Shown here in pieces: positions 6,437 through 12,647 of a stretch of DNA of 13,762 nucleotides. Positions within the stretch are counted from its first letter, which is position 1. Each line of letters opens with the position of its first letter. The stretch spans positions 1 through 13,762 of the forward strand of contig JAGORY010000017.1 of the NCBI GenBank assembly GCA_018062585.1. Reading direction: 5' to 3'. Made by a program: the position numbers and the translations under genes. Source of the stretch: Candidatus Peribacteraceae bacterium. Lineage in GTDB: Bacteria; Patescibacteriota; Gracilibacteria; Peribacterales; Peribacteraceae. Below the pieces are notes generated by a model that did no database searches, was not told the origin of the DNA, and saw only the letters and a program-made list of their open reading frames with translations.

Positions 6437-6543
6437 TTCGACTCGCTTCGCTCACTCATGGTCTCCGCGCTTCGCGCTCCGGCCATTCTTTGGATTTCGA
6501 CGAGTCGAATGACCCTGAGCGAAGCCGCAGCGGAGTCGAAGGG
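6436..6543. repeat. Palindromic repeat block downstream of tRNA-Val
   Basis: ATTCGACTCG (6436-6445) is repeated inverted as CGAGTCGAAT (6501-6510). Between the arms, GCGC TTC GCGC (6467-6477) is a small hairpin. Bases 6513-6543 start CCCTGAGCGAAG and end GGAGTCGAAGGG, the same family as 165-207. The left arm starts on the last base of the tRNA CCA. No protein gene is supported in this block. Confidence 0.65.
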
Positions 6544-6575
6544 CCATCATAGCCTAGACTTTCCGAGTTTTTTTT
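6531..6575 (+). terminator. Rho-independent terminator after tRNA-Val
   Basis: CGGA-GTC (6531-6537) pairs with GAC-TT-TCCG (6557-6565) with a 2-nt bulge. An inner AGGGC/GCCT pairing closes a CATCATA loop, and eight T follow at 6568-6575. The left arm is the end of the palindromic repeat (GGAGTCGAAGGG), so the terminator appears partly built from that element. Confidence 0.6.
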
Positions 6576-6669
6576 CGTACGTGATCAGCAAACAAATGCG
6601 ACATTGTATCAAGGAGCGTTAACACTTGGGCACTACCTACTTCTTTGCAGTGGGATGCAACATGAAGTG

Positions 6670-6699
6670 GGTGTGGATAACTTCTTTGCTTTCCACACC
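6670..6699. promoter_or_regulatory. Inverted pair of DnaA boxes (one perfect)
   Basis: TGTGGATAA at 6672-6680 is the exact complement of the consensus DnaA box TTATCCACA. CTTTCCACA at 6689-6697 matches 7 of 9 in the opposite orientation. Together they form the perfect 8-bp inverted repeat GGTGTGGA (6670-6677) / TCCACACC (6692-6699). The pair lies just upstream of a possible -10 at 6702-6710, in front of rseP-dnaA. Confidence 0.55.
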
Positions 6700-6701
6700 T
6701 C

Positions 6702-6710
6702 TGGTAGTTT
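6702..6710 (+). promoter_or_regulatory. Candidate extended -10 for rseP-dnaA
   Basis: TGG-TAGTTT fits the TG[A/G]TANNNT pattern of other promoters here, but lies 39 nt upstream of the rseP ATG instead of 6-10 nt. The -35 position would fall inside the DnaA-box pair. Only 3 of 6 hexamer bases match TATAAT, so this is tentative. Confidence 0.35.
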
Positions 6711-6749
6711 CGACTCCTTGCTCCGCGCGAAGGTTTTCCCCCACAACTC

Positions 6750-7862
6750 ATGACCGTCCTGATCTCCGCTCTTGCGTTCGTTGTCCTTCTCACACTGCTC
6801 ATCATCATCCACGAACTCGGTCACTTCACACTCGCGAAGCTCTTCAAGGTGGAAGTAGAGGAATTCGGATTTGGTTTGCCGCCCCGCGCGCTCACGCTCT
6901 TTAAGAAAGCAGGTACCGTCTTCAGTTTGAACTGGGTGCCGTTTGGAGGATTCGTGAGACTCAAGGGCGAAAATGAAATCAACCTCGAAAAGCGCTTCGA
7001 TCAGGGCAGTTTTGCCTCGGCGTCGATCCCAGCGCGTCTCCTCATTTTGTCCGGAGGCGTCATGATGAACTTCATTCTAGCATTCGTGCTTCTCACGATC
7101 GGCTTCTCGATCGGGCGTTGGGTCCCGAACTTCTATCGGTCCATCGAGGAAATGCAGGCCGCCGCCGTTGCAGGGGAGATTATGCTTGAGACGGGCGTCT
7201 ACATCACCGAGGTTCTACCAGGCAGCCCAGCTGCTAAGGCAGGAGTCGTGAAGGACAGTGCGATCCAGAGTATCGACGGCGTGAAGGTCAGTAAGCCCGA
7301 GGATGTCGTCGAGTATCAGAAAGGAAAGAGGACCGTGACGTACGAACTCATGGAAGGAAAAGAGAAGACGATCCGCAGTATCGATGTGACGCTCGTCGAC
7401 GGAAAGTCAGGCGTCGCCATCTCGCCGTTTGCGGCCAAATTGTCGGCACCGAAGCGTTCCATCGGAAAAGCGGTGCAGCTTGCAGGACAGGAAACTATTT
7501 TCATGACCGAGCAGACCGTCGTCGGCATCGCAACACTTATCAAATCTTTGGCGACCACTGGCCACGTCCCAGAAGGCATCACCGGTATCGTCGGTATCGC
7601 CGTTCTGACGTACAGTTCGGTGCAGGAAGGCTTCATGACGTACCTGCGGCTTGTGGCTCTGCTCAGCCTTTCTCTCGCAATCCTCAACATTTTGCCGCTT
7701 CCCGCACTCGACGGAGGACGCCTGCTCTTCGTGCTCGTCGAAATGGTGATCCGCCGCCCGCTCAATCAGCGCTTCGAACTCATCACGAATGCGATCGGAT
7801 TTTTCCTGCTCATAGCGTTGATTATTATTATTACGTTTAATGATGTTATTCATCTTTTTTAG
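6750..7862 (+). CDS. rseP: M50 site-2 protease, RseP family
   Basis: 370 residues. Intramembrane zinc metalloprotease that cuts transmembrane substrates such as anti-sigma factors or signal-peptide remnants. The first TM helix (about 4-24) carries HELGH at 21-25 (zinc ligands H21 and H25, catalytic E22). FGFGLPPR and VPFGGFVRLKGE (63-74) are the usual membrane-reentrant region, and SGGVMMNFILAF (101-112) the second TM helix. One PDZ domain spans about 148-215 (VYITEVLPGSPAAKAGV onward). NILPLPALDGGRL at 313-325 supplies the third ligand, D321, and a last TM helix ends the protein. E. coli RseP has two PDZ domains; this has one, like many shorter homologues. No Shine-Dalgarno precedes the ATG. 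It is followed by dnaA after a 76-bp gap holding an inverted repeat and no clear promoter, so the two may be co-transcribed. The substrate is unknown. Confidence 0.94.
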   Translation: MTVLISALAFVVLLTLLIIIHELGHFTLAKLFKVEVEEFGFGLPPRALTLFKKAGTVFSLNWVPFGGFVRLKGENEINLEKRFDQGSFASASIPARLLILSGGVMMNFILAFVLLTIGFSIGRWVPNFYRSIEEMQAAAVAGEIMLETGVYITEVLPGSPAAKAGVVKDSAIQSIDGVKVSKPEDVVEYQKGKRTVTYELMEGKEKTIRSIDVTLVDGKSGVAISPFAAKLSAPKRSIGKAVQLAGQETIFMTEQTVVGIATLIKSLATTGHVPEGITGIVGIAVLTYSSVQEGFMTYLRLVALLSLSLAILNILPLPALDGGRLLFVLVEMVIRRPLNQRFELITNAIGFFLLIALIIIITFNDVIHLF

Positions 7863-7874
7863 CAGGTAGAAGTT

Positions 7875-7931
7875 AGCGGGTAGCGGATAGATTTCTGCAC
7901 ACCACGCGCTACTCGCTACCAGCTACCCGCT
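7875..7931. repeat. Inverted repeat between rseP and dnaA
   Basis: AGCGGGTAGC (7875-7884) is matched exactly by GCTACCCGCT (7922-7931); looser pairing extends both arms (AAGTT...GGATAG against CTACTCGCTACC...). The arms fill most of the 76-bp gap and the right arm ends 7 nt before the dnaA ATG. No T-run follows, so it is not a typical terminator. It could modulate dnaA translation or be another dispersed palindrome. Confidence 0.65.
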
Positions 7932-7938
7932 CGTACTT

Positions 7939-9372
7939 ATGACCACCTCCGTCGATCTCGATCTCTGGCTCAAAGTGCTCTCCGCTGTGGAGGAGAAGTT
8001 ACCGAGAGGCCAGTTCATCACGTGGTTCAAGGACACCACGATCCTCGGCCGCGAGAATGACAACGTCATCGTCGGTCTTCCACTGCCGATGTTCCTGAAC
8101 TGGCACCTCGAGCACTACCGCACAATGACGATTGAGACGCTTAAGGCTTTGGACCCGACCATCGACCAGATCGTGTATCAGGTGGATGTCGGTCTCAAGG
8201 ATGATGCAACGCGCACACTGCGTTTGCTTGAGCACTTCCCAGAAAAAAAGAAGAGCCGCAAAGTCGCGGGCAAAGCGGAGGTAAAGATTGCGGAAGGTCT
8301 GTACAGCAAAATCCTGAACCCGCGTTACTCGCTCGAAAATTTTGTCATCGGTCCCGATAACCGACTTGCGCACGCGGCATGTAGCGCCGTTGCTGCGCAG
8401 CCCGGAGGCAAATACAACCCGCTCTTCATCTACGGTGGCGTCGGACTCGGGAAGACGCACTTACTCCAGGCCACCGGCAACGCGATCCTTCGCACGATGC
8501 CGAATGCGACCATTCTGTACACGACGACCGAGGACTTTACGAATCAGGTCATCGAGGCCATTCAGCATCAGAAGATGGAGCAGTTTCGGAGGAAGTATCG
8601 CGAGGTCGACGTGCTCATCATCGATGACGTGCAGTTCCTCGCCAACAAAGATCGCACGCAGGAGGAGCTCTTCCACACGTTCAATTCACTCACCGAAGAG
8701 AGAAAGCAGGTCATCATCAGTTCGGACCGTCCGCCCCGAGAGCTCAGCATTCTCCAAGACCGTCTTGTGTCCCGCTTCGAGCGCGGCATGATCGCCGATG
8801 TCGGTGTACCGGACTACGAAACGCGTCACGCGATTCTCTCCGAAAAGACGAAAGAATTCGGCCTACTCCTCGATGAGAAAGTCTTGGGCTACATCGCCGA
8901 GCACGCGACAAAGAGCGTTCGGCAGCTTGAGGGCATCCTCATGCAGGCGGTTGCGCAGTACGAGCTGGAGCACTGCGTCCCGACCGTGAAGGGGATTGCC
9001 GACATCATGCGCAAGCTCTGCGAGCCCCTCAACGACCGCAAAGACGAAGACATCGGATTCCAACCCGCACCGAAGCAGGCCGTTTCGTTTCAGGATTTAC
9101 TTGAGGGTGTCAGCCGTTACTACTCGGTGTCGGTGGGGGATATGCTCGGTGAGTCGCGCGTTCGTGAGATCCTCGTGCCGAGGCAGATCGCGATGTACAT
9201 CGGCAAGAAACATCTGCGTATGAGCTTCGTTAGCCTCGGCGAGTCCTTCAGCAACCGCGACCACACGACCGTCATGCACTCAGTCGGGAAGATCGAAAAG
9301 AAGATTCAGGAAGATTCCCAGATGCTTCGGGAGATCCGGACGATCGAGAGAGAGGTGGGGCTGGCAGCGTAA
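7939..9372 (+). CDS. dnaA: Chromosomal replication initiator protein DnaA
   Basis: 477 residues, a normal length. DnaA binds 9-bp boxes at oriC, oligomerises with ATP and melts the origin. Domain I is at about 1-85 (LWLKVLSAVEEKLPRGQFITWF is its typical start), with a short charged linker at 100-118. The AAA+ domain has Walker A GGVGLGKT at 166-173, Walker B LIIDD at 226-230, SSDRPP (sensor 1 region, 261-266) and box VII LVSRFERG (276-283). Domain IV ends with FSNRDHTTVMHSVGKI (437-452), the DNA-binding signature. The ATG at 7939 has no Shine-Dalgarno and no -10 at the 6-10 nt position. Upstream is rseP and downstream an unknown gene; dnaN and recF, the common partners, are absent. The only good DnaA box is at 6672-6680, ahead of rseP, which would allow autoregulation. 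Confidence 0.98.
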   Translation: MTTSVDLDLWLKVLSAVEEKLPRGQFITWFKDTTILGRENDNVIVGLPLPMFLNWHLEHYRTMTIETLKALDPTIDQIVYQVDVGLKDDATRTLRLLEHFPEKKKSRKVAGKAEVKIAEGLYSKILNPRYSLENFVIGPDNRLAHAACSAVAAQPGGKYNPLFIYGGVGLGKTHLLQATGNAILRTMPNATILYTTTEDFTNQVIEAIQHQKMEQFRRKYREVDVLIIDDVQFLANKDRTQEELFHTFNSLTEERKQVIISSDRPPRELSILQDRLVSRFERGMIADVGVPDYETRHAILSEKTKEFGLLLDEKVLGYIAEHATKSVRQLEGILMQAVAQYELEHCVPTVKGIADIMRKLCEPLNDRKDEDIGFQPAPKQAVSFQDLLEGVSRYYSVSVGDMLGESRVREILVPRQIAMYIGKKHLRMSFVSLGESFSNRDHTTVMHSVGKIEKKIQEDSQMLREIRTIEREVGLAA

Positions 9373-9390
9373 TTTTGGCTAAAAAGAGCC
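9373..9390 (+). promoter_or_regulatory. TTTT-GGCT-N6-AGCC motif with possible -10, copy 2
   Basis: TTTT GGCT AAAAAG AGCC ends directly at the ATG of the 155-residue gene and nearly repeats 4976-4993. TAAAAA at 9380-9385, 5 nt before the ATG with TG two bases upstream of it, could be the -10 of a leaderless transcript. Alternatively the 4-bp stem may affect translation. Both readings are weak. Confidence 0.35.
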
Positions 9391-9858
9391 ATGGAAGAAC
9401 GCCTCTCGGTCTATGAGCTTGATTCTCAGGCAAAAAGGCGGACCATGTGTTCTATGCTTGCTCCAGCACTGACTGAAAGTCAGCGGGACACCGTGATCAA
9501 CAGACTAGCAGTACAGTTGCCTCGAATTTTACGCAGCGGCTTGTCTGAGGAGGAAATGAGAAAAGCGATTGGAAGGCAGGTCCACGGTGACATCACAGAT
9601 TTGCTGGAGCCGTTGTACGGTTACACTGTTCCTAAGGTAGTGCCGTCGATCCTCCCGCCGCACGATGATACGACCATCGGTCGCCTTGCGAATACGCAGC
9701 GCGCGCTACGACGGTCAGATCTATCACCGGAAAGTCAGGCCCTAGTTTTGGATGAAGTAGAGCGAATCGAGCTTTGGATCCAGAAAGAAGACAGGCCGCC
9801 TCGTCCACCGCCCTCGATTTTCGACGGTGAACCGCAGGTCAGTTACTTCATCCAATAA
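9391..9858 (+). CDS. Unknown soluble protein, 155 residues
   Basis: Not recognised. The predicted protein is helical and charged in its first half (LTESQRDTVINRLAVQLPRI, then SGLSEEEMRKAIGRQVHGDI) and ends in a proline-rich tail (PPRPPPSIFDGEP, about 136-148). There is no signal peptide, membrane segment, cysteine cluster or nucleotide-binding motif. It begins 18 nt after the dnaA stop, and thrS follows after 42 bp with its own -10. Base composition is like that of its neighbours, and the reading frame is uninterrupted between two housekeeping genes, which supports it as a real gene. Position next to dnaA alone does not justify a replication role. Confidence 0.72.
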   Translation: MEERLSVYELDSQAKRRTMCSMLAPALTESQRDTVINRLAVQLPRILRSGLSEEEMRKAIGRQVHGDITDLLEPLYGYTVPKVVPSILPPHDDTTIGRLANTQRALRRSDLSPESQALVLDEVERIELWIQKEDRPPRPPPSIFDGEPQVSYFIQ

Positions 9859-9885
9859 CGGATGTTCGCGCCGACGGACTTCTTT

Positions 9886-9894
9886 TGATACTCT
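9886..9894 (+). promoter_or_regulatory. Extended -10 promoter of thrS
   Basis: TGA-TACTCT ends exactly 6 nt before the thrS ATG at 9901 (spacer CTTGGC). No Shine-Dalgarno lies between. The hexamer keeps only the most conserved T, A and final T, so support comes mainly from the recurring position and TG extension. Confidence 0.45.
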
Positions 9895-9900
9895 CTTGGC

Positions 9901-11703
9901 ATGCCCGCACCCGAAACTGTCGATCAGCTCTACAAACTCCGTCATTCGCTCGCGCACGTTCTGGCGCAGGCCGTGACGAAACTCTGGCCGGGAACGCTCA
10001 TCACTATCGGTCCGCCGATCGAGACCGGTTGTTACTATGATTTTTTGTTTCCGCAGCCTATTTCAGATGCCGATTTTGGTGCGATCGAGAAGGAGATGAA
10101 GAAAATCATTTATCAGGGCCAGACGTTCCGGCGTGATGAACTATCGGTGACCGACGCCAAGAAATTCTGGCGCGAGCGGAAACAGAAATTTAAAGTGGAA
10201 CTCATCGAGGACTTGGAGAAGAACGAGAAAGTCAGCTCCGTCACGCACTACGTCAACATCGGCCCGAAAGGCGAGGAAGCCTTCGTCGATCTCTGTCGTG
10301 GCGGACACGTCGAAAGCTTCAAGGACATTCCGGTCGACTGCTTCAAAGTCATGAGTCTCGCAGGTGCGTACTGGAGAGGGGACGAGAAGCGCGAGCAGCT
10401 CATGCGCATCTACCTTGCCGCATTTCCCAGTAAAAAAGAATTGGACGCGCACCTCTTCATGCTGGAAGAAGCGCGCAAGCGTGATCACCGTAAGCTCGGC
10501 AAAGAACTCGATCTCTTCACGTTCAGCGAACTCGTCGGTTCCGGTCTTCCCTTATGGACGCCGCGCGGTACGATTCTCAGGAATCAGCTCGATAACTTCG
10601 TGTGGTCGCTCCGCGAAGCGAAGGGCTACATGAAGGTCACGATCCCGCATGTCACGAAGAAAGAACTCTACGAGGCGTCGGGTCACTGGCAAAAGTTCAG
10701 TAACGAACTCTTCAAGATCACGACGCGCGAAGGCCACGAGTTTGCGATGAAGCCGATGAACTGCCCGCATCACACCCAGATCTACGCCTGTCAGAAACGG
10801 AGCTACCGAGATCTTCCGCAGCGCTACGCCGAAACGACGACCTGCTACCGCGACGAACAGACCGGTGAACTGCATGGCCTGTCTCGTGTTCGTGGTTTCA
10901 CTCAGGACGATGCGCACGTTTTCTGCCGTCAGATTCACGTGAAGCAGGAGATCCTCAATATCTGGGAAATCGTCGATACGTTCTATGCCGCTGTTGGCTT
11001 CGGCAAGCTTAAGGTTCGCCTGTCTCTGCATGACCCGCAGGCTCCTGAGAAGTACTTAGGTACGCCCGAGATGTGGAAGCGCGCCGAAGCGGCACTCCGA
11101 GAAATCGCAACCGAACGGAAAGCTGATTTCTTCGAGTCGCCGGGTGAAGCCGCGTTCTATGGCCCTAAGGTGGACTTCATCACGAAAGATAGCATCGGCC
11201 GCGAGTGGCAGGTGGCGACGATTCAGCTCGATATCAACATGCCCGAGCGGTTCGATCTCTCGTGCATCAATGAAGAAGGAAAAGACGAGCGCATCGTCAT
11301 GATCCACGCCGCGATCATGGGATCTCTCGAGCGTTTCCTCAGTATCTACATCGAACACACTGCAGGGCTCTTTCCGCTGTGGATGGCGCCAACGCAAATC
11401 GGCTTAGTGCCGGTCGCAGGTACCCACGAAGCATTCGCGAAACAGCTTGAAGAGGACCTCCGGAAGAGGGGATTGCGTACGCAGTTCTTCGGTCATGAGG
11501 AATCTTTGGGTAAGCGCATCCGCGACGGCGAGATGGCGAAGATCCCGTACTTGCTCGTCATGGGTGATAAAGAAATCGAGGCCAAGGCGGTCACGGTCCG
11601 CAACGTGAAGACGAAGAAGCAGGTGACCGTCGGTATCGACGAATTCTTCACGACACTCGAAAACGATGTCGCGTCACGAAAGCTTGAACTCTCGATCGGA
11701 TAA
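9901..11703 (+). CDS. thrS: Threonine-tRNA ligase lacking the N-terminal TGS domain
   Basis: 600 residues. Charges tRNA-Thr with threonine and removes mischarged serine. The editing domain starts almost at once: HSLAH at 15-19 and CRGGH at 132-136 match the H-x3-H and C-x3-H editing motifs of E. coli ThrRS. The class II core follows, with zinc/threonine ligands C288 (MNCPHH), H339 (DDAHVFC) and H469 (MIHAAIMGS), motif 2 RYAETTTCYRDEQTGELHGL (308-327) and motif 3 GSLERFLSIYIEHTAG (474-489). The anticodon-binding domain runs from about 497 to the end. Bacterial enzymes usually have about 60 more residues in front, forming the TGS domain; it is absent here and no upstream in-frame start restores it. 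The motif around H469 has Ala where many enzymes have Arg (usual form HRAILGS). The small membrane-protein gene begins 2 nt after the stop. Confidence 0.97.
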   Translation: MPAPETVDQLYKLRHSLAHVLAQAVTKLWPGTLITIGPPIETGCYYDFLFPQPISDADFGAIEKEMKKIIYQGQTFRRDELSVTDAKKFWRERKQKFKVELIEDLEKNEKVSSVTHYVNIGPKGEEAFVDLCRGGHVESFKDIPVDCFKVMSLAGAYWRGDEKREQLMRIYLAAFPSKKELDAHLFMLEEARKRDHRKLGKELDLFTFSELVGSGLPLWTPRGTILRNQLDNFVWSLREAKGYMKVTIPHVTKKELYEASGHWQKFSNELFKITTREGHEFAMKPMNCPHHTQIYACQKRSYRDLPQRYAETTTCYRDEQTGELHGLSRVRGFTQDDAHVFCRQIHVKQEILNIWEIVDTFYAAVGFGKLKVRLSLHDPQAPEKYLGTPEMWKRAEAALREIATERKADFFESPGEAAFYGPKVDFITKDSIGREWQVATIQLDINMPERFDLSCINEEGKDERIVMIHAAIMGSLERFLSIYIEHTAGLFPLWMAPTQIGLVPVAGTHEAFAKQLEEDLRKRGLRTQFFGHEESLGKRIRDGEMAKIPYLLVMGDKEIEAKAVTVRNVKTKKQVTVGIDEFFTTLENDVASRKLELSIG

Positions 11704-11705
11704 CT

Positions 11706-11981
11706 ATGGGAATCATTTTCCTCTTTCTCGGCATCATCACCCCGCGCTTTACGATTGCGCTTCTGTGGCTGATGTCGAATTGGTTCGAGGGAGTCTTCGA
11801 CACGAGACTTCTCCCGATCATCGGATTCTTCATCTTCCCGATCACGCTCCTCTGGTACAGCGCGGTCATGAATTGGTTCAACGGCGAGTGGGACATCTTG
11901 AACCTCGGCGTTCTCGTGCTCGCACTTATTCTCGATCTATCCTCGAGCGGCAGTCAGCGGAGGAAGAGGGAGAGGTCCTAA
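11706..11981 (+). CDS. Small membrane protein, three TM segments
   Basis: 91 residues. Hydrophobic segments lie at about 4-22, 34-52 and 65-78, with NWF motifs after the first and second, and a basic tail RRKRER (85-90) that should be cytoplasmic. It resembles small uncharacterised integral membrane proteins found in many CPR and Gram-positive genomes; no function is known to me. The ATG is 2 nt after the thrS stop, so it is surely transcribed with thrS. Its TAA overlaps the stop codon of the convergent LysE-type gene (CTAA at 11978-11981). Confidence 0.75.
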   Translation: MGIIFLFLGIITPRFTIALLWLMSNWFEGVFDTRLLPIIGFFIFPITLLWYSAVMNWFNGEWDILNLGVLVLALILDLSSSGSQRRKRERS

Positions 11982-12598
11982 TCTCGGCCTGCGAACGCAA
12001 CTTTGAGCCCGAGCATCATGAAGAGTCCGCCCATGACCCGTTCGGACGCCGATTGAATGCGCAGGAACGGCGTACGAATCGCGGAGAGTGACAGTATCGA
12101 CGCGACCCCAGAGAACCACACGAACGTCGCAACAATCATGTACAGGCCGTACCCGAGCTGAAGGAGAACTGGTGTCGTGGGACTAATGACCTGCGTGAAA
12201 AGTGCGAGGAAGAAGAGGCTGACTTTGGGATTCAGCACGTTCGTGAAGAAACCGATGCGCAGTGCGGAGAGCGGGGGAATGTCCGGGCGCGCCGCATTTT
12301 CTTGGAGCGATGTGGCTGTCGCTTTGTGCGTCAGTGCTTTCCAGCCTATGAAGAGCAGATACGCGGCGCCGACGTATTTGATCGTGTTGAACAGAACGAT
12401 CGACTGGGAAATGAGGAGACCGATGCCGAGGAGCGAGTAGGTGACGTGGACGAGAATGCCGAGTGCCAGACCCGCTGCTGTGAAAATGCCCGAGCGCTTG
12501 GAGTAGGTGAGCGTGTTTCTGGTCACGATGAGAAAATCGGGCCCTGGGCTTGCGGCACCGAGAATGTGGATGACGACGATCGTGAAAAAGGCTGACAT
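11978..12598 (-). CDS. LysE/RhtB-family amino-acid exporter
   Basis: 206 residues, about the usual length for the family. Proton-driven efflux of amino acids or derivatives across the cytoplasmic membrane. The N-terminal motif GAASPGPDF (14-22) and the later NPKVSLFFLALF (about 121-132) are the two hallmarks of LysE/RhtB proteins, and six hydrophobic segments fit the expected topology. The substrate cannot be told from sequence at this level. It is convergent with thrS and its small membrane-protein partner, overlapping the latter by 4 bp, and divergent from the Lgt-like gene. The ATG at 12598 has TGGTAGAAT ending 6 nt upstream and no Shine-Dalgarno, so a leaderless mRNA is predicted. Confidence 0.9.
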   Translation of the reverse strand: MSAFFTIVVIHILGAASPGPDFLIVTRNTLTYSKRSGIFTAAGLALGILVHVTYSLLGIGLLISQSIVLFNTIKYVGAAYLLFIGWKALTHKATATSLQENAARPDIPPLSALRIGFFTNVLNPKVSLFFLALFTQVISPTTPVLLQLGYGLYMIVATFVWFSGVASILSLSAIRTPFLRIQSASERVMGGLFMMLGLKVAFAGRD

Positions 12599-12604
12599 GC
12601 GAAA

Positions 12605-12613
12605 ATTCTACCA
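12605..12613 (-). promoter_or_regulatory. Extended -10 promoter of the LysE-type gene
   Basis: Minus strand TGG-TAGAAT (5/6 match plus TG extension) ends exactly 6 nt before the ATG at 12598 (spacer TTTCGC). It is the clearest of the start-proximal promoters; no -35 is evident. Confidence 0.65.
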
Positions 12614-12630
12614 TATGCATGTCGGCTTTC

Positions 12631-12639
12631 TGATATTCT
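12631..12639 (+). promoter_or_regulatory. Extended -10 promoter of the Lgt-like gene
   Basis: TGA-TATTCT ends 8 nt before the ATG at 12648. It is back to back with the LysE-type promoter, 17 bp apart. No -35 or Shine-Dalgarno is seen. Confidence 0.5.
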
Positions 12640-12647
12640 GCTCTCCG

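Noticed and set aside
6545..6749. Replication origin (oriC) upstream of rseP-dnaA
   Set aside because: Only one perfect DnaA box and one weak one are present, with no clear A/T-rich unwinding region and no dnaN nearby; a regulatory role fits better.
7316..7853. Two frames of about 148 codons antisense to rseP
   Set aside because: They are complement-strand shadows of a strongly conserved gene, with low-complexity translations.
12507..12647. Upstream in-frame extension of the Lgt-like gene
   Set aside because: The 47 extra residues are mostly antisense to the LysE-type gene and bypass the TGATATTCT box next to ATG 12648.
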